Source: Candidatus Jordarchaeia archaeon (GTDB lineage Archaea; Asgardarchaeota; Jordiarchaeia; Jordiarchaeales; Jordiarchaeaceae). Taken from it: a stretch of 36,347 nt of DNA. Both the position numbers and the translations under genes were made by a program. Shown here one piece after another: positions 29,639-36,347 of this stretch (positions are counted from its first letter, which is position 1; every line of letters starts with the position of its first letter). Below the pieces are notes generated by a model. The model saw nothing but the letters and a program-made list of their open reading frames with translations. It had not been told where the DNA came from and did not search any database. The stretch spans positions 1-36,347 of the forward strand of contig JAHQXB010000158.1 in the NCBI GenBank assembly GCA_029856435.1, given 5' to 3'.

Positions 29639-30070
29639 ATGGCCATAAGAAACTTATACGTCTTCAAATCTTCAGGTCTCCTGCTGTTTCATAAAGACTA
29701 CCAATCGGTTAGTGTGGACTCTAATCTAGTATCCGGCTTCTTTTCAGCAATACAATCCTTTGCTGAAACACTTTTACAGGAAAAAGAAACAGAACTCCAC
29801 AGTATGAATTTAGGCAAATACACCTTCATATTTCATTCTGAAGACGATTTAGAAATCACAACGGTAATTGTGGTTGACGACATAAAAAAGGATCAAGAAA
29901 ACGCAAAAAGAATTATAGATGCTTTAAACAAAATACTTAAAGAAAAAAGATCAGTGATAGAAACTTTTAAAGGAAATCTTGAAGACTTCTCTGATATTAC
30001 ACAAAAACTAGATGAAATAGTTAAACCAGAAACCCTAGATAAAAGAGCTATAAAAGCCCTATGGGAATAA
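29639..30070 (+). CDS. Longin-like small protein B
   Basis: A 143-residue soluble protein. The first 60 residues (IRNLYVFKSSGLLLFHKDYQ, GFFSAIQSFAETLL) show the strand-turn-strand-helix start typical of longin/SRX domains, followed by KYTFIFHSEDDLEITTVIVV and a helical, charged C-terminal half (KRIIDALNKILKEK, FSDITQKLDEIVK). Longin domains sit in trafficking and GTPase-regulating complexes of eukaryotes and in many Asgard and some TACK proteins. ATG at 29639 with AGGG about 8 nt before. Its partner may be the divergent protein A; function is inference. Confidence 0.72.
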   Translation: MAIRNLYVFKSSGLLLFHKDYQSVSVDSNLVSGFFSAIQSFAETLLQEKETELHSMNLGKYTFIFHSEDDLEITTVIVVDDIKKDQENAKRIIDALNKILKEKRSVIETFKGNLEDFSDITQKLDEIVKPETLDKRAIKALWE

Positions 30071-30406
30071 TAAAAAAACAAAAATCCAACGCGGGAAAAA
30101 ATGAGAGGGCCTATGACACTTTTTATCCTCGGAACTTGAGCTCTTCAACTAGAATGAAGTATTCTTTGACAAATGAGTTTTAAATGTTTTTAAAACCGAT
30201 ATTTCGCAGATTCTGGGAAGCTCTTTGGGTGATTGTGCTTTTCTCAAAATGGTTTGGAGTTGCTTTTTCACCGGCATGGTATATTTATTCTCCCAAAAGC
30301 GGGAAGTGTGATGATGGGACGCTACGCAATCCCATTAAAGGATCCTAAATCTGCGAAAAAATGGGTTTAAAAAAGGCCAAAAAAATGTGATGGATGGAGT
30401 ATGAAC
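30071..30406. other. Spacer with no supported gene
   Basis: About 335 nt between the longin-like gene and a convergent membrane gene. A 19-codon frame starting near 30311 (MMGRYAIPLKDPKSAKKWV) has a TATA-like GGTATATTTATT and a GGGAAG site upstream, but it is too short to call. Nothing else is seen. Confidence 0.35.
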
Positions 30407-30904
30407 TTACCATTCTCTAGTAATCAAGCCACCTATCATCCCTAGACCTGCCGGCAGTCCAAAGAGAAGTGCATAATCCCAACCAGAAACGCCAGTGATG
30501 ATGCCGAATATAGAGCTCCAGTCAAGGTGACCAGAAATGCCCCAGGCGAAGTAGCCGATAACCACTATGAAGGAGCATATTATTCCAATGATTATGGCCT
30601 TCAAAGGATGCTTCGTAATGAGTCCGGAAATGAAGCCTGCAAGGCTTAGGGCTGCAATTGGAACAAAGGTCTGTGCAGGTGGACCTGCGGTGGCTAATGT
30701 GTAGGGGCGTATCAAGTAGTCCGTGACTGCAAATTTAACATTGGACCAGAATGCTGTATACTGTCCACTGCTCTCCAAGGGCAACAGCCACAAACTGTAA
30801 GCATTGTACAGGTTCATCAGAGTGTGTCCCATAGCTACGAAGTAGATAATCCCGAACATTGTTGCAAGACATACTATAAATGCTAAAATGTGTCTCAAAA
30901 TCAT
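30407..30904 (-). CDS. Membrane protein with about four TM helices
   Basis: A 165-residue integral membrane protein not recognised. Hydrophobic helices are at about residues 5-27, 84-99, 104-126 and 140-160, with an external loop of about 50 residues (28-80) rich in Tyr, Asn and Trp. The C terminus is glycine-rich (LLFGLPAGLGMIGGLITREW). No conserved catalytic residues are evident. ATG at 30904. It lies 330 nt downstream of the SPFH gene on the same strand, so co-transcription is possible but not supported by close spacing. Confidence 0.7.
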   Translation of the reverse strand: MILRHILAFIVCLATMFGIIYFVAMGHTLMNLYNAYSLWLLPLESSGQYTAFWSNVKFAVTDYLIRPYTLATAGPPAQTFVPIAALSLAGFISGLITKHPLKAIIIGIICSFIVVIGYFAWGISGHLDWSSIFGIITGVSGWDYALLFGLPAGLGMIGGLITREW

Positions 30905-31231
30905 TCTTTAATCGCTTCCTTTTACTTTTTTCTATGTGGATATATTCTTTCTGCAAATTAAAAATGTGCCGTTTAAGGCATTACTTAACTCTAAAATAAA
31001 ACTCGGTTTCTAATCTTTAAATATTCATATTATTCTTTATCGAAGAGGTACCTTTGATCGCACTTCGCAGACTCTATCTGAATAATTTTGCTCCTCTCGG
31101 TGTATCCAGCAACATTTTTGCTTTTTCGTGGGCTTATGGTTTTTCTCTGAAAGATGGAAGTGTTAGTGGCTTAAGGTTAATCAAAATAAGGGATGCAAAA
31201 AATCTGAAAATGGTTTTTTATAACTCCGGTT
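30905..31231. other. Spacer without a supported gene
   Basis: About 330 nt. A TTG-initiated 82-codon plus-strand frame from 31054 runs into the 3' end of the SPFH gene on the opposite strand and is probably spurious. AT-rich elements near 31015-31040 may be the promoter of the downstream membrane gene's neighbour. No RNA-like structure seen. Confidence 0.35.
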
Positions 31232-32197
31232 TTATTCTTCGCTTGTTTTCTTTTCTGGGTTGGATGTTTTGGCTCCGAACGCTTTTCCGATTTGACCCGT
31301 GATGTTTAGTAGCTCTGTCGGGATGACATATTTCCGAGAGTTTCCAGCAGCCATGTTCCTAAGGGTATCCAGGTACTGTATTCCTAGCGTTTTGGTATCT
31401 ATATTCTTCGCCACTCCCTGTATGATTTCCAGAGCTTGGGAGTAGCCTTCTGCCTTTAAAATGGATGCCTGCCTCTTAGCCTCGGCCCTAAGAATGAGGG
31501 CCTTCTTTGCGGCCTCCGCTCTCAAAATTGTTGCCCTCTTTTGTCCCTCTGCCGTTTTTATGGAGGCCACCCTTGTTCCATCAGCCTCAGTGACGGTAGC
31601 TCTTCTCATTCTTTCTGCTTCCATTTGTTTTATCATTGCTTCGAGAACTTGTGATGGGGGCAATATTTCCCGTATTTCGACACTTGTAATTTTAACGCCC
31701 CAACGGTTTGTGACTTCATCCAATTTCTCTCTGAGTATATTATTTATGCGTTCCCGCTCAGCCAGAATCTCATCAAGATTTATATCCCCCACCACCGACC
31801 TAAGGGTGGTTTGAGATAATCCCACGGCGGCCCCCTTCCAGTCTGCAACCTTAATAACTGAATCATAGGCGTCCATAATTCTGTGATAAATTAAAACATC
31901 GATCTCTGCAGGAGCATTATCTTTTGTTATGCATTTCTGTCTTGGCACATCAAAGAAGCTCTCTCTCAAATCCACTTTAACAGCTCGATCTATGATAGGA
32001 ATTACATAGATTAGTCCTGGACCTTTAGCTCCCGGTAGTGCTCTCCCCAAGCGGAATATTACGGCCCGCTCATATTCTCGGTATACGCGGAGTCCACTTA
32101 TAATAACTAGTAAAATGAGTATTAAAACTATTATAAATGCTATGAATATTGGGTTTTCCAATAGTGAGGTTTGAAACTGTAGTTGGGCTGTTAACAT
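31232..32197 (-). CDS. SPFH/Band 7 stomatin-like membrane protein
   Basis: Stomatin/prohibitin-family scaffold anchoring membrane microdomains and often linked to membrane proteases. An N-terminal TM helix (about 13-32) is followed by the Band 7 domain: RVYREYERAVIFRLGRALPG, GLIYVIPIIDRAVKVDLRES, TKDNAPAEIDVLIYHRIMD, and LRSVVGDINLDEILAERERI. A coiled coil comes next (about 180-260, Ala/Glu/Arg/Lys-rich, with KRATILRAEAAKKALILRAE), and then a C-terminal region with RKYVIPTELLNITGQIGKAF. Start ATG at 32197 follows GGGAGAAGGAG closely; the frame is open to 32248 but that extension lacks a site. An NfeD partner, usual for this family, is not adjacent. Divergent from the 888-residue gene. Confidence 0.93.
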   Translation of the reverse strand: MLTAQLQFQTSLLENPIFIAFIIVLILILLVIISGLRVYREYERAVIFRLGRALPGAKGPGLIYVIPIIDRAVKVDLRESFFDVPRQKCITKDNAPAEIDVLIYHRIMDAYDSVIKVADWKGAAVGLSQTTLRSVVGDINLDEILAERERINNILREKLDEVTNRWGVKITSVEIREILPPSQVLEAMIKQMEAERMRRATVTEADGTRVASIKTAEGQKRATILRAEAAKKALILRAEAKRQASILKAEGYSQALEIIQGVAKNIDTKTLGIQYLDTLRNMAAGNSRKYVIPTELLNITGQIGKAFGAKTSNPEKKTSEE

Positions 32198-32440
32198 TTT
32201 CTCCTTCTCCCTTATGTTGTATTTACCCTTGCTTCTATATTCTTTCACAGGACTTTTAAATCTTTATAATTGTGCATAGTAACTTCTAATATTGGACTAA
32301 AGGGGGGACAGGTTCCAATCAACTTTTTTTGTGTAGCCATTTCCATTTAGTTATTTTGGCTTGTTTTCCATAGTGTTTAAAAAGTACTTTTGCAATGTTA
32401 ATCTTAGGATTTTTACTAAAATCGCCCCATTTAGAGGTAA

Positions 32441-35107
32441 ATGACATTGTTCCTTGCCCGGTGTGTAGATGATGGAACACTGAGTGATTTTTACCTTGTC
32501 GATGTTCACATGCATTTAGGTGTTGATCGAGGCCCACCTATAAAGAATTATAATCGCGATAATTTTTTCAAGTTTTGTCAGTCGGTAGGGAAAGCCTTTT
32601 TTAAGGAATTGTCTGGGGAATCAAGTCTTAAATATAGGCTAGAGGGGAATAGTGGTACCAGTGAGTTTGTTGGCTTTCCTCTCTTGTTGGAAGGTAAAGA
32701 GAATTCACAAACTTTGTTTGACGAGTTCTTTGTGGCCCCCTATGTGAGTAAAATTGCCTCCATCAGCGTGGATCATGTAAAAGTTGAAAATGATGAAGCT
32801 CAAGTTTTAGGGAATAATAATTTAATTTTGAAGTGGAGCGCTCTTTCTGGCTTGGAACGTTTCACAACTTTCAAATATGTGATGTCTTCAAGTACAAGTT
32901 CGATAGAGAATGAGGTTCGATTGGCTCAGAGTGAGGGTTTTGCTGGTATTAAGGTTAAATTTGACTTTTTAGAAGGGTCATTTAAATCTGTACTTAGGCT
33001 CCTACAGAATAAGAATACACCGCTTATGATAGAGATGTTGAGCTCAAAAAAATTTGAAACATTTTATGAATCATTAAAGGATGCTAGGTTAGAAATTGGT
33101 GGCAATCTAACTCCAATTATTCTTAATTGCTTCGAGTATGATTCAAATGAGGATTTGTTCTGGAAAATTCTAGAAGGGGATAATATTTATGTTGATCCAT
33201 CTGGCTTGGAGGTTAAAAACCTAGTTTCCTTCATAAGTTCAATGAAAAGTAACGTACCCAATTGGTCTAAGAAAATATTATTCGGTACTAACTATCCCTT
33301 TTGCAAAATTGGTGATATTGTAAAAATTTTAAGATACCTTTTCAGCTATGATTTTGTGGGGAACTCGGCCGATCTTAGGAGAATAATGGGAGCGAACGCC
33401 TTAGAATTGATTCCGCCTCGCTACAGTTCAACGGCCGGTCCAGTAGAAGAAAAATGCGTTATGGCTATTGATGAGTATTCTGAACAGGCAGCGAAAATGT
33501 TCGAAGAATTATTGAGCTATTATATAAAAAGGGGCGCAATAAAAATTAGTTCGTGTGACTTTTTGGCAAGAAGTGAAGATGGGGTTGTCGATATTTCAAA
33601 ATATTTACTAACTTTAAAGTCCACAAAGGAAAAGGAAAATGGCGTTACCATCCTGTTTATGAAATCCCGAGGAAGCAAAACCCGTGACGCCCTAGCACTA
33701 GCAGTGCTAAGTCCTAAAACCTTAAGCGGGTTTAAAAATAAGACAATTGAAAATGTTGGAAATAACGAAAACCTAAAGAATCTGCTAAGACAAGCCCACT
33801 TTATCTCCTCGGATAGTGAAGTATCCGAATTAATTACTGAGGCACTCTACAAAACCAACACAATTGAAAGAGACGAACTTAAAATATACACGCTCTCTGC
33901 GGCTCCGCTCAGAGAAAAGGTTGTAGGAATCAATCCCAAAGACATGCAAGCTCTCGGTCTAAATGACTATGATGTAATCATCGTGGAACCTACCGCTACA
34001 GGGGACTGGTACGCCGCTTTAGTGAAAAGCTTTGAAGATGTTTCTCTAGGAGACCTACAAGTTAACGAAGAACTTATGAACGATTGGTACGTCTTCGAGG
34101 GAGACACTGTAAAAATAGAAAAATATACTGGCAAACTTGACCTTCTCAGACAAGTGGACTTTGCAGTAGAATCCTCAGAAGAAATGAAACTACCAGAATT
34201 CTTAGTTAAAATTAAAGATAAGATGGATCTACTCTATGAAAAACTAGATGGAATCTATATAGGAAAAGACATGAGGCTTATACTATCGATGCTATTTTTG
34301 GACTCCCCAACCATTATAAGGCCTGTTTATTTTCAACCTGAGCTTGAAGACAAGAAGCTTGGAATTATCAAAAAAGGAAAGACCATAATTAATTTTGTCT
34401 CTAAAAAATTGATTAAACCATACAATCTACTCCTAGTCATAGACGTGTCCGAAATTATGAAAGAATCAGAAGTACCCATTGACGAATTTGAAAAAATGGT
34501 GGATCTATTTACTGCACTGGATGCAAATCAAGTGGAGAAATTCGAAAAACAAATCCATGACGGAAAAATCAGAAAAAACAACGCTGTAGCTTTAATTGGG
34601 ATTTCCTGCTTAAAGAATCTTTCAGAACAAAGCAATCTAAATAAGGCATCCGTCATATCTTACTCTAATCAAAGCAGTTTGTTCACCATACTAGAAAAAA
34701 CAAAGGTAATACCCTACATGGATTTCAGCGCAAATAGAAAAAATTTCTCCCTAAAAGTGCTTTCATCATATATAATTGACAAGTGCCAGTCTCCTGAGGG
34801 AAAAGCAGACCTCAAAGAAGCAGGAAGCAAAATTAAAGAGTTCACTGAAAAAATAGGAGGAAAAATTCCAACCCTAATTGTAATAATCACCTCTTTGGAA
34901 AAAGCAGAGAACTTCGAAATCTTCCAAGAAATCGCAGATAAAGACCCTAAAATAAAATTCGCATTAGTACAAATTGGCAAAACCGAAAATGAAAGCGACT
35001 TGAGAGAAGCTGTAGAATCCATAAAAGGTAAATACATTCCCATCAGAAAAATAGACCACCAAACCTTGGAAATAGATTTGGCATCTATGCTAATTGACCT
35101 TTTATAA
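32441..35107 (+). CDS. 888-residue multidomain protein: amidohydrolase-like, CDC48-N-like and vWA-like
   Basis: A soluble 888-residue protein of unrecognised architecture. Residues about 15-325 resemble an amidohydrolase-2 TIM barrel: DVHMHLG keeps HxH (H23, H25), but the later ligands look lost (IEMLSS and ILNCFE in place of the two His-bearing strands, FGTNYP for FGSDYP), so catalysis is doubtful. About 340-475 is a mixed region without a known motif (VTILFMKSRGSKTRDALALA). About 478-565 resembles the CDC48/VAT N-terminal double-psi barrel (REKVVGINPKDMQALGLNDY, VFEGDTVKIEK). About 655-888 looks like a vWA domain with a weak MIDAS (VIDVSEIM) and TLIVIITSLEKAENFEIFQE. Start ATG 32441 with GAGGTAA immediately before. 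Between SPFH and AN1-S2P genes, a protein quality-control role is imaginable but speculative. Confidence 0.75.
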   Translation: MTLFLARCVDDGTLSDFYLVDVHMHLGVDRGPPIKNYNRDNFFKFCQSVGKAFFKELSGESSLKYRLEGNSGTSEFVGFPLLLEGKENSQTLFDEFFVAPYVSKIASISVDHVKVENDEAQVLGNNNLILKWSALSGLERFTTFKYVMSSSTSSIENEVRLAQSEGFAGIKVKFDFLEGSFKSVLRLLQNKNTPLMIEMLSSKKFETFYESLKDARLEIGGNLTPIILNCFEYDSNEDLFWKILEGDNIYVDPSGLEVKNLVSFISSMKSNVPNWSKKILFGTNYPFCKIGDIVKILRYLFSYDFVGNSADLRRIMGANALELIPPRYSSTAGPVEEKCVMAIDEYSEQAAKMFEELLSYYIKRGAIKISSCDFLARSEDGVVDISKYLLTLKSTKEKENGVTILFMKSRGSKTRDALALAVLSPKTLSGFKNKTIENVGNNENLKNLLRQAHFISSDSEVSELITEALYKTNTIERDELKIYTLSAAPLREKVVGINPKDMQALGLNDYDVIIVEPTATGDWYAALVKSFEDVSLGDLQVNEELMNDWYVFEGDTVKIEKYTGKLDLLRQVDFAVESSEEMKLPEFLVKIKDKMDLLYEKLDGIYIGKDMRLILSMLFLDSPTIIRPVYFQPELEDKKLGIIKKGKTIINFVSKKLIKPYNLLLVIDVSEIMKESEVPIDEFEKMVDLFTALDANQVEKFEKQIHDGKIRKNNAVALIGISCLKNLSEQSNLNKASVISYSNQSSLFTILEKTKVIPYMDFSANRKNFSLKVLSSYIIDKCQSPEGKADLKEAGSKIKEFTEKIGGKIPTLIVIITSLEKAENFEIFQEIADKDPKIKFALVQIGKTENESDLREAVESIKGKYIPIRKIDHQTLEIDLASMLIDLL

Positions 35108-35181
35108 CAAATTCATAATGAAATATGGCATCAGAAAATTGTATGCTAACCTTTTTGGTGAAAATCGTTTTTCCAAAATGT

Positions 35182-36183
35182 TTACCAGTAAAACAGGGAG
35201 AACAGAAATATTCTAATTACCAATAGCGCTGAGAAAACCACAAGCCATACTGGAAATTTCCACCGCATAATTTTGAGGCCGTCTAGGGGTCCGAAAGGTA
35301 ACATGTTGAATATTCCTATATCTGCGTTTATACTCGCCCCCACAATCAATATTTGATATAAGCTCACCTGCGAGAATAAAGATTGAACAGTGAAATTTTG
35401 GAAAATAAAGGATAATCCTAGTAAAACTATGCCTAGCACCAAGTTAACTAAAGGTCCTGAAAGAGAAGTCTTGCCTACAGTATGCCAATCGCTAGATCCA
35501 GAAATCATTACTGCGCCTGGCGCTAGAAACTTTAAAGGAGAAATAATGGAAACTAGTGTCACAAGGACGCCACTAAATATTAATCTAAATTCTGCTCGAA
35601 GACCATACATTTCGGCAACAAATTTATGGGCGAATTCATGTAGTAGAAAACTCACCACAACAATGGCTCCTAACCACAAAGCATTATCGATTCGAAAGAC
35701 CAGTAGAAAGTTTGACAACCATGGTACAAAAGAAACCAACCAGGTTAATCCGTTGAAGATCATCCAGATAAGAGTTCCAAACACAAAATTGCCCAGCCCA
35801 CTACTCAAAACCCATACTACACTGTAAATTAAACTTGAAAACACAACAACCAAAACAATGAAAGTGGCAATAGAGAGGTGGGCGACTTCTTTTTTAGAAG
35901 GCACTATTCTTGCCAATCTAGCAGCGGACTTATCATATACGATGCGTTTAGGAACTATATCTCTATCAAAGGTTCTCTCCTCATGTTTTGTTTCCATCTT
36001 CGCTGGTGCTCTTTCCAAATTGTTCCCTTTTTCTGAAACTAAAAGCGTGGAAGTACAATTATGATTTTCTGGGAGGCGATGTTCTATGCAAAAGTAACCC
36101 CCACAATTTCGGCACTTGAAGGGTAGGTAGTCTTCCTTACCACAGAAATCGCACTTGACCACTTTATAATCCTCCGCAACCAT
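35182..36183 (-). CDS. AN1 zinc finger fused to a site-2 type intramembrane metalloprotease
   Basis: A 333-residue protease of the M50/S2P family. The N terminus is a textbook AN1 zinc finger: C11-x2-C14-x9-C24-x2-C27-x4-C32-x2-H35-x5-H41-x-C43. A linker of about 60 residues and several membrane helices follow. The metal site is H182-E183-F184-A185-H186 (HExxH) in a membrane helix, with the third ligand in NMLPFGPLDG (Asp301). S2P enzymes cleave membrane-bound regulators within the bilayer. AN1 fingers in eukaryotes act in ubiquitin and stress pathways, so the fusion may link substrate recognition to cleavage. No PDZ domain is visible. ATG at 36183. Convergent with the 888-residue gene, whose stop is 75 nt away. 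Confidence 0.93.
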   Translation of the reverse strand: MVAEDYKVVKCDFCGKEDYLPFKCRNCGGYFCIEHRLPENHNCTSTLLVSEKGNNLERAPAKMETKHEERTFDRDIVPKRIVYDKSAARLARIVPSKKEVAHLSIATFIVLVVVFSSLIYSVVWVLSSGLGNFVFGTLIWMIFNGLTWLVSFVPWLSNFLLVFRIDNALWLGAIVVVSFLLHEFAHKFVAEMYGLRAEFRLIFSGVLVTLVSIISPLKFLAPGAVMISGSSDWHTVGKTSLSGPLVNLVLGIVLLGLSFIFQNFTVQSLFSQVSLYQILIVGASINADIGIFNMLPFGPLDGLKIMRWKFPVWLVVFSALLVIRIFLFSLFYW

Positions 36184-36347
36184 CCGAATTCATAAAACCT
36201 TAAATCCTAAAGAGACCAAGCACCTATTCTATATCAAGTCTTAGGGAAATTATAAAAAACAAAAATTTAAGTCTTTACCCCAAAAATATCCAAAAAGTTT
36301 CTTTTACACCCCCTATTGAAGCAAATAATCTATTAAAAAAATTATAA
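36184..36347. other. AT-rich upstream region of the AN1-S2P gene, window end
   Basis: About 160 nt without a gene. AT-rich tracts suit a minus-strand promoter; GTTTTATGAATTC lies close to the ATG. No ribosome binding site stands out, so a leaderless message is possible. Confidence 0.35.

Noticed and set aside
30311..30370. 19-codon frame with TATA-like and GGGAAG elements upstream
   Set aside because: Too short to separate from chance; no family recognised.
31054..31302. TTG-initiated 82-codon plus-strand frame
   Set aside because: It runs 70 nt antisense into the SPFH gene and has no recognisable features, although GAGGTAC precedes it.
1..36347. CRISPR array or defence island
   Set aside because: No regularly spaced direct repeats of 24-40 bp and no cas, restriction or toxin-antitoxin genes were recognised.

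Overview
The window is archaeal chromosome: FtsZ, 20S proteasome beta subunit, archaeal-type NMN adenylyltransferase, RtcA, DUF1152, an Obg/NOG1-type GTPase, a GlcNAc-1-phosphate transferase, AN1-S2P protease and a BHB-type tRNA intron all point that way. It is AT-rich, and genes commonly begin with GTG or TTG behind a GGAGG/GGTG ribosome binding site. The proteasome subunit resembles the Sulfolobus PsmB1 type. Roadblock/longin-like proteins, an AN1 zinc finger and a large multidomain scaffold-like protein suggest an uncultivated TACK or Asgard-related lineage, but I cannot place it more finely.

Layout. 1-3.7 kb (minus): a two-gene division operon (a small ribbon-helix-helix regulator, then ftsZ) with a likely operator, then a MoaD-like protein and a methylthiotransferase. 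3.8-5.7 kb (plus): hypB and a DUF354-type GT-B protein. 5.7-9.0 kb: a GlcNAc-1-P transferase with a small membrane partner, divergent from a large glycosylatable surface protein. 9.4-12.2 kb (minus): a structured RNA candidate, a tRNA-Gln with a T-arm intron, a ferredoxin whose frame is restored by removing 29 nt, a Trm112-like protein and a sugar nucleotidyltransferase. 13.1-18.9 kb: a MutS-like ATPase, a SAM hydroxide adenosyltransferase, and the run nadM-ogt-rtcA. 19.0-23.7 kb: hsp20 overlapping a NOG1-like GTPase, psmB, DUF1152 and a B12/radical-SAM protein. 23.7-31 kb: a sparse accessory part with a decayed-looking stretch, small regulatory and membrane proteins, zinc ribbon and CBS proteins, two longin/roadblock-like proteins, and miniature transposons, one inserted inside another. 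31.2-36.2 kb: an SPFH/stomatin protein, an 888-residue multidomain protein and an AN1-S2P intramembrane protease.

Most striking are: a tRNA-Gln(UUG) with a perfect bulge-helix-bulge intron between positions 53 and 54; a possible 29-nt mRNA intron in the nearby ferredoxin gene; three 108-bp MITE copies with 9-10 bp target duplications and IS1-like ends, one interrupted by a second MITE family; and the 888-residue protein joining a dead-looking amidohydrolase barrel, a CDC48-N-like barrel and a vWA-like domain next to SPFH and AN1-S2P genes.

All calls come from reading the sequence; no database search was run.
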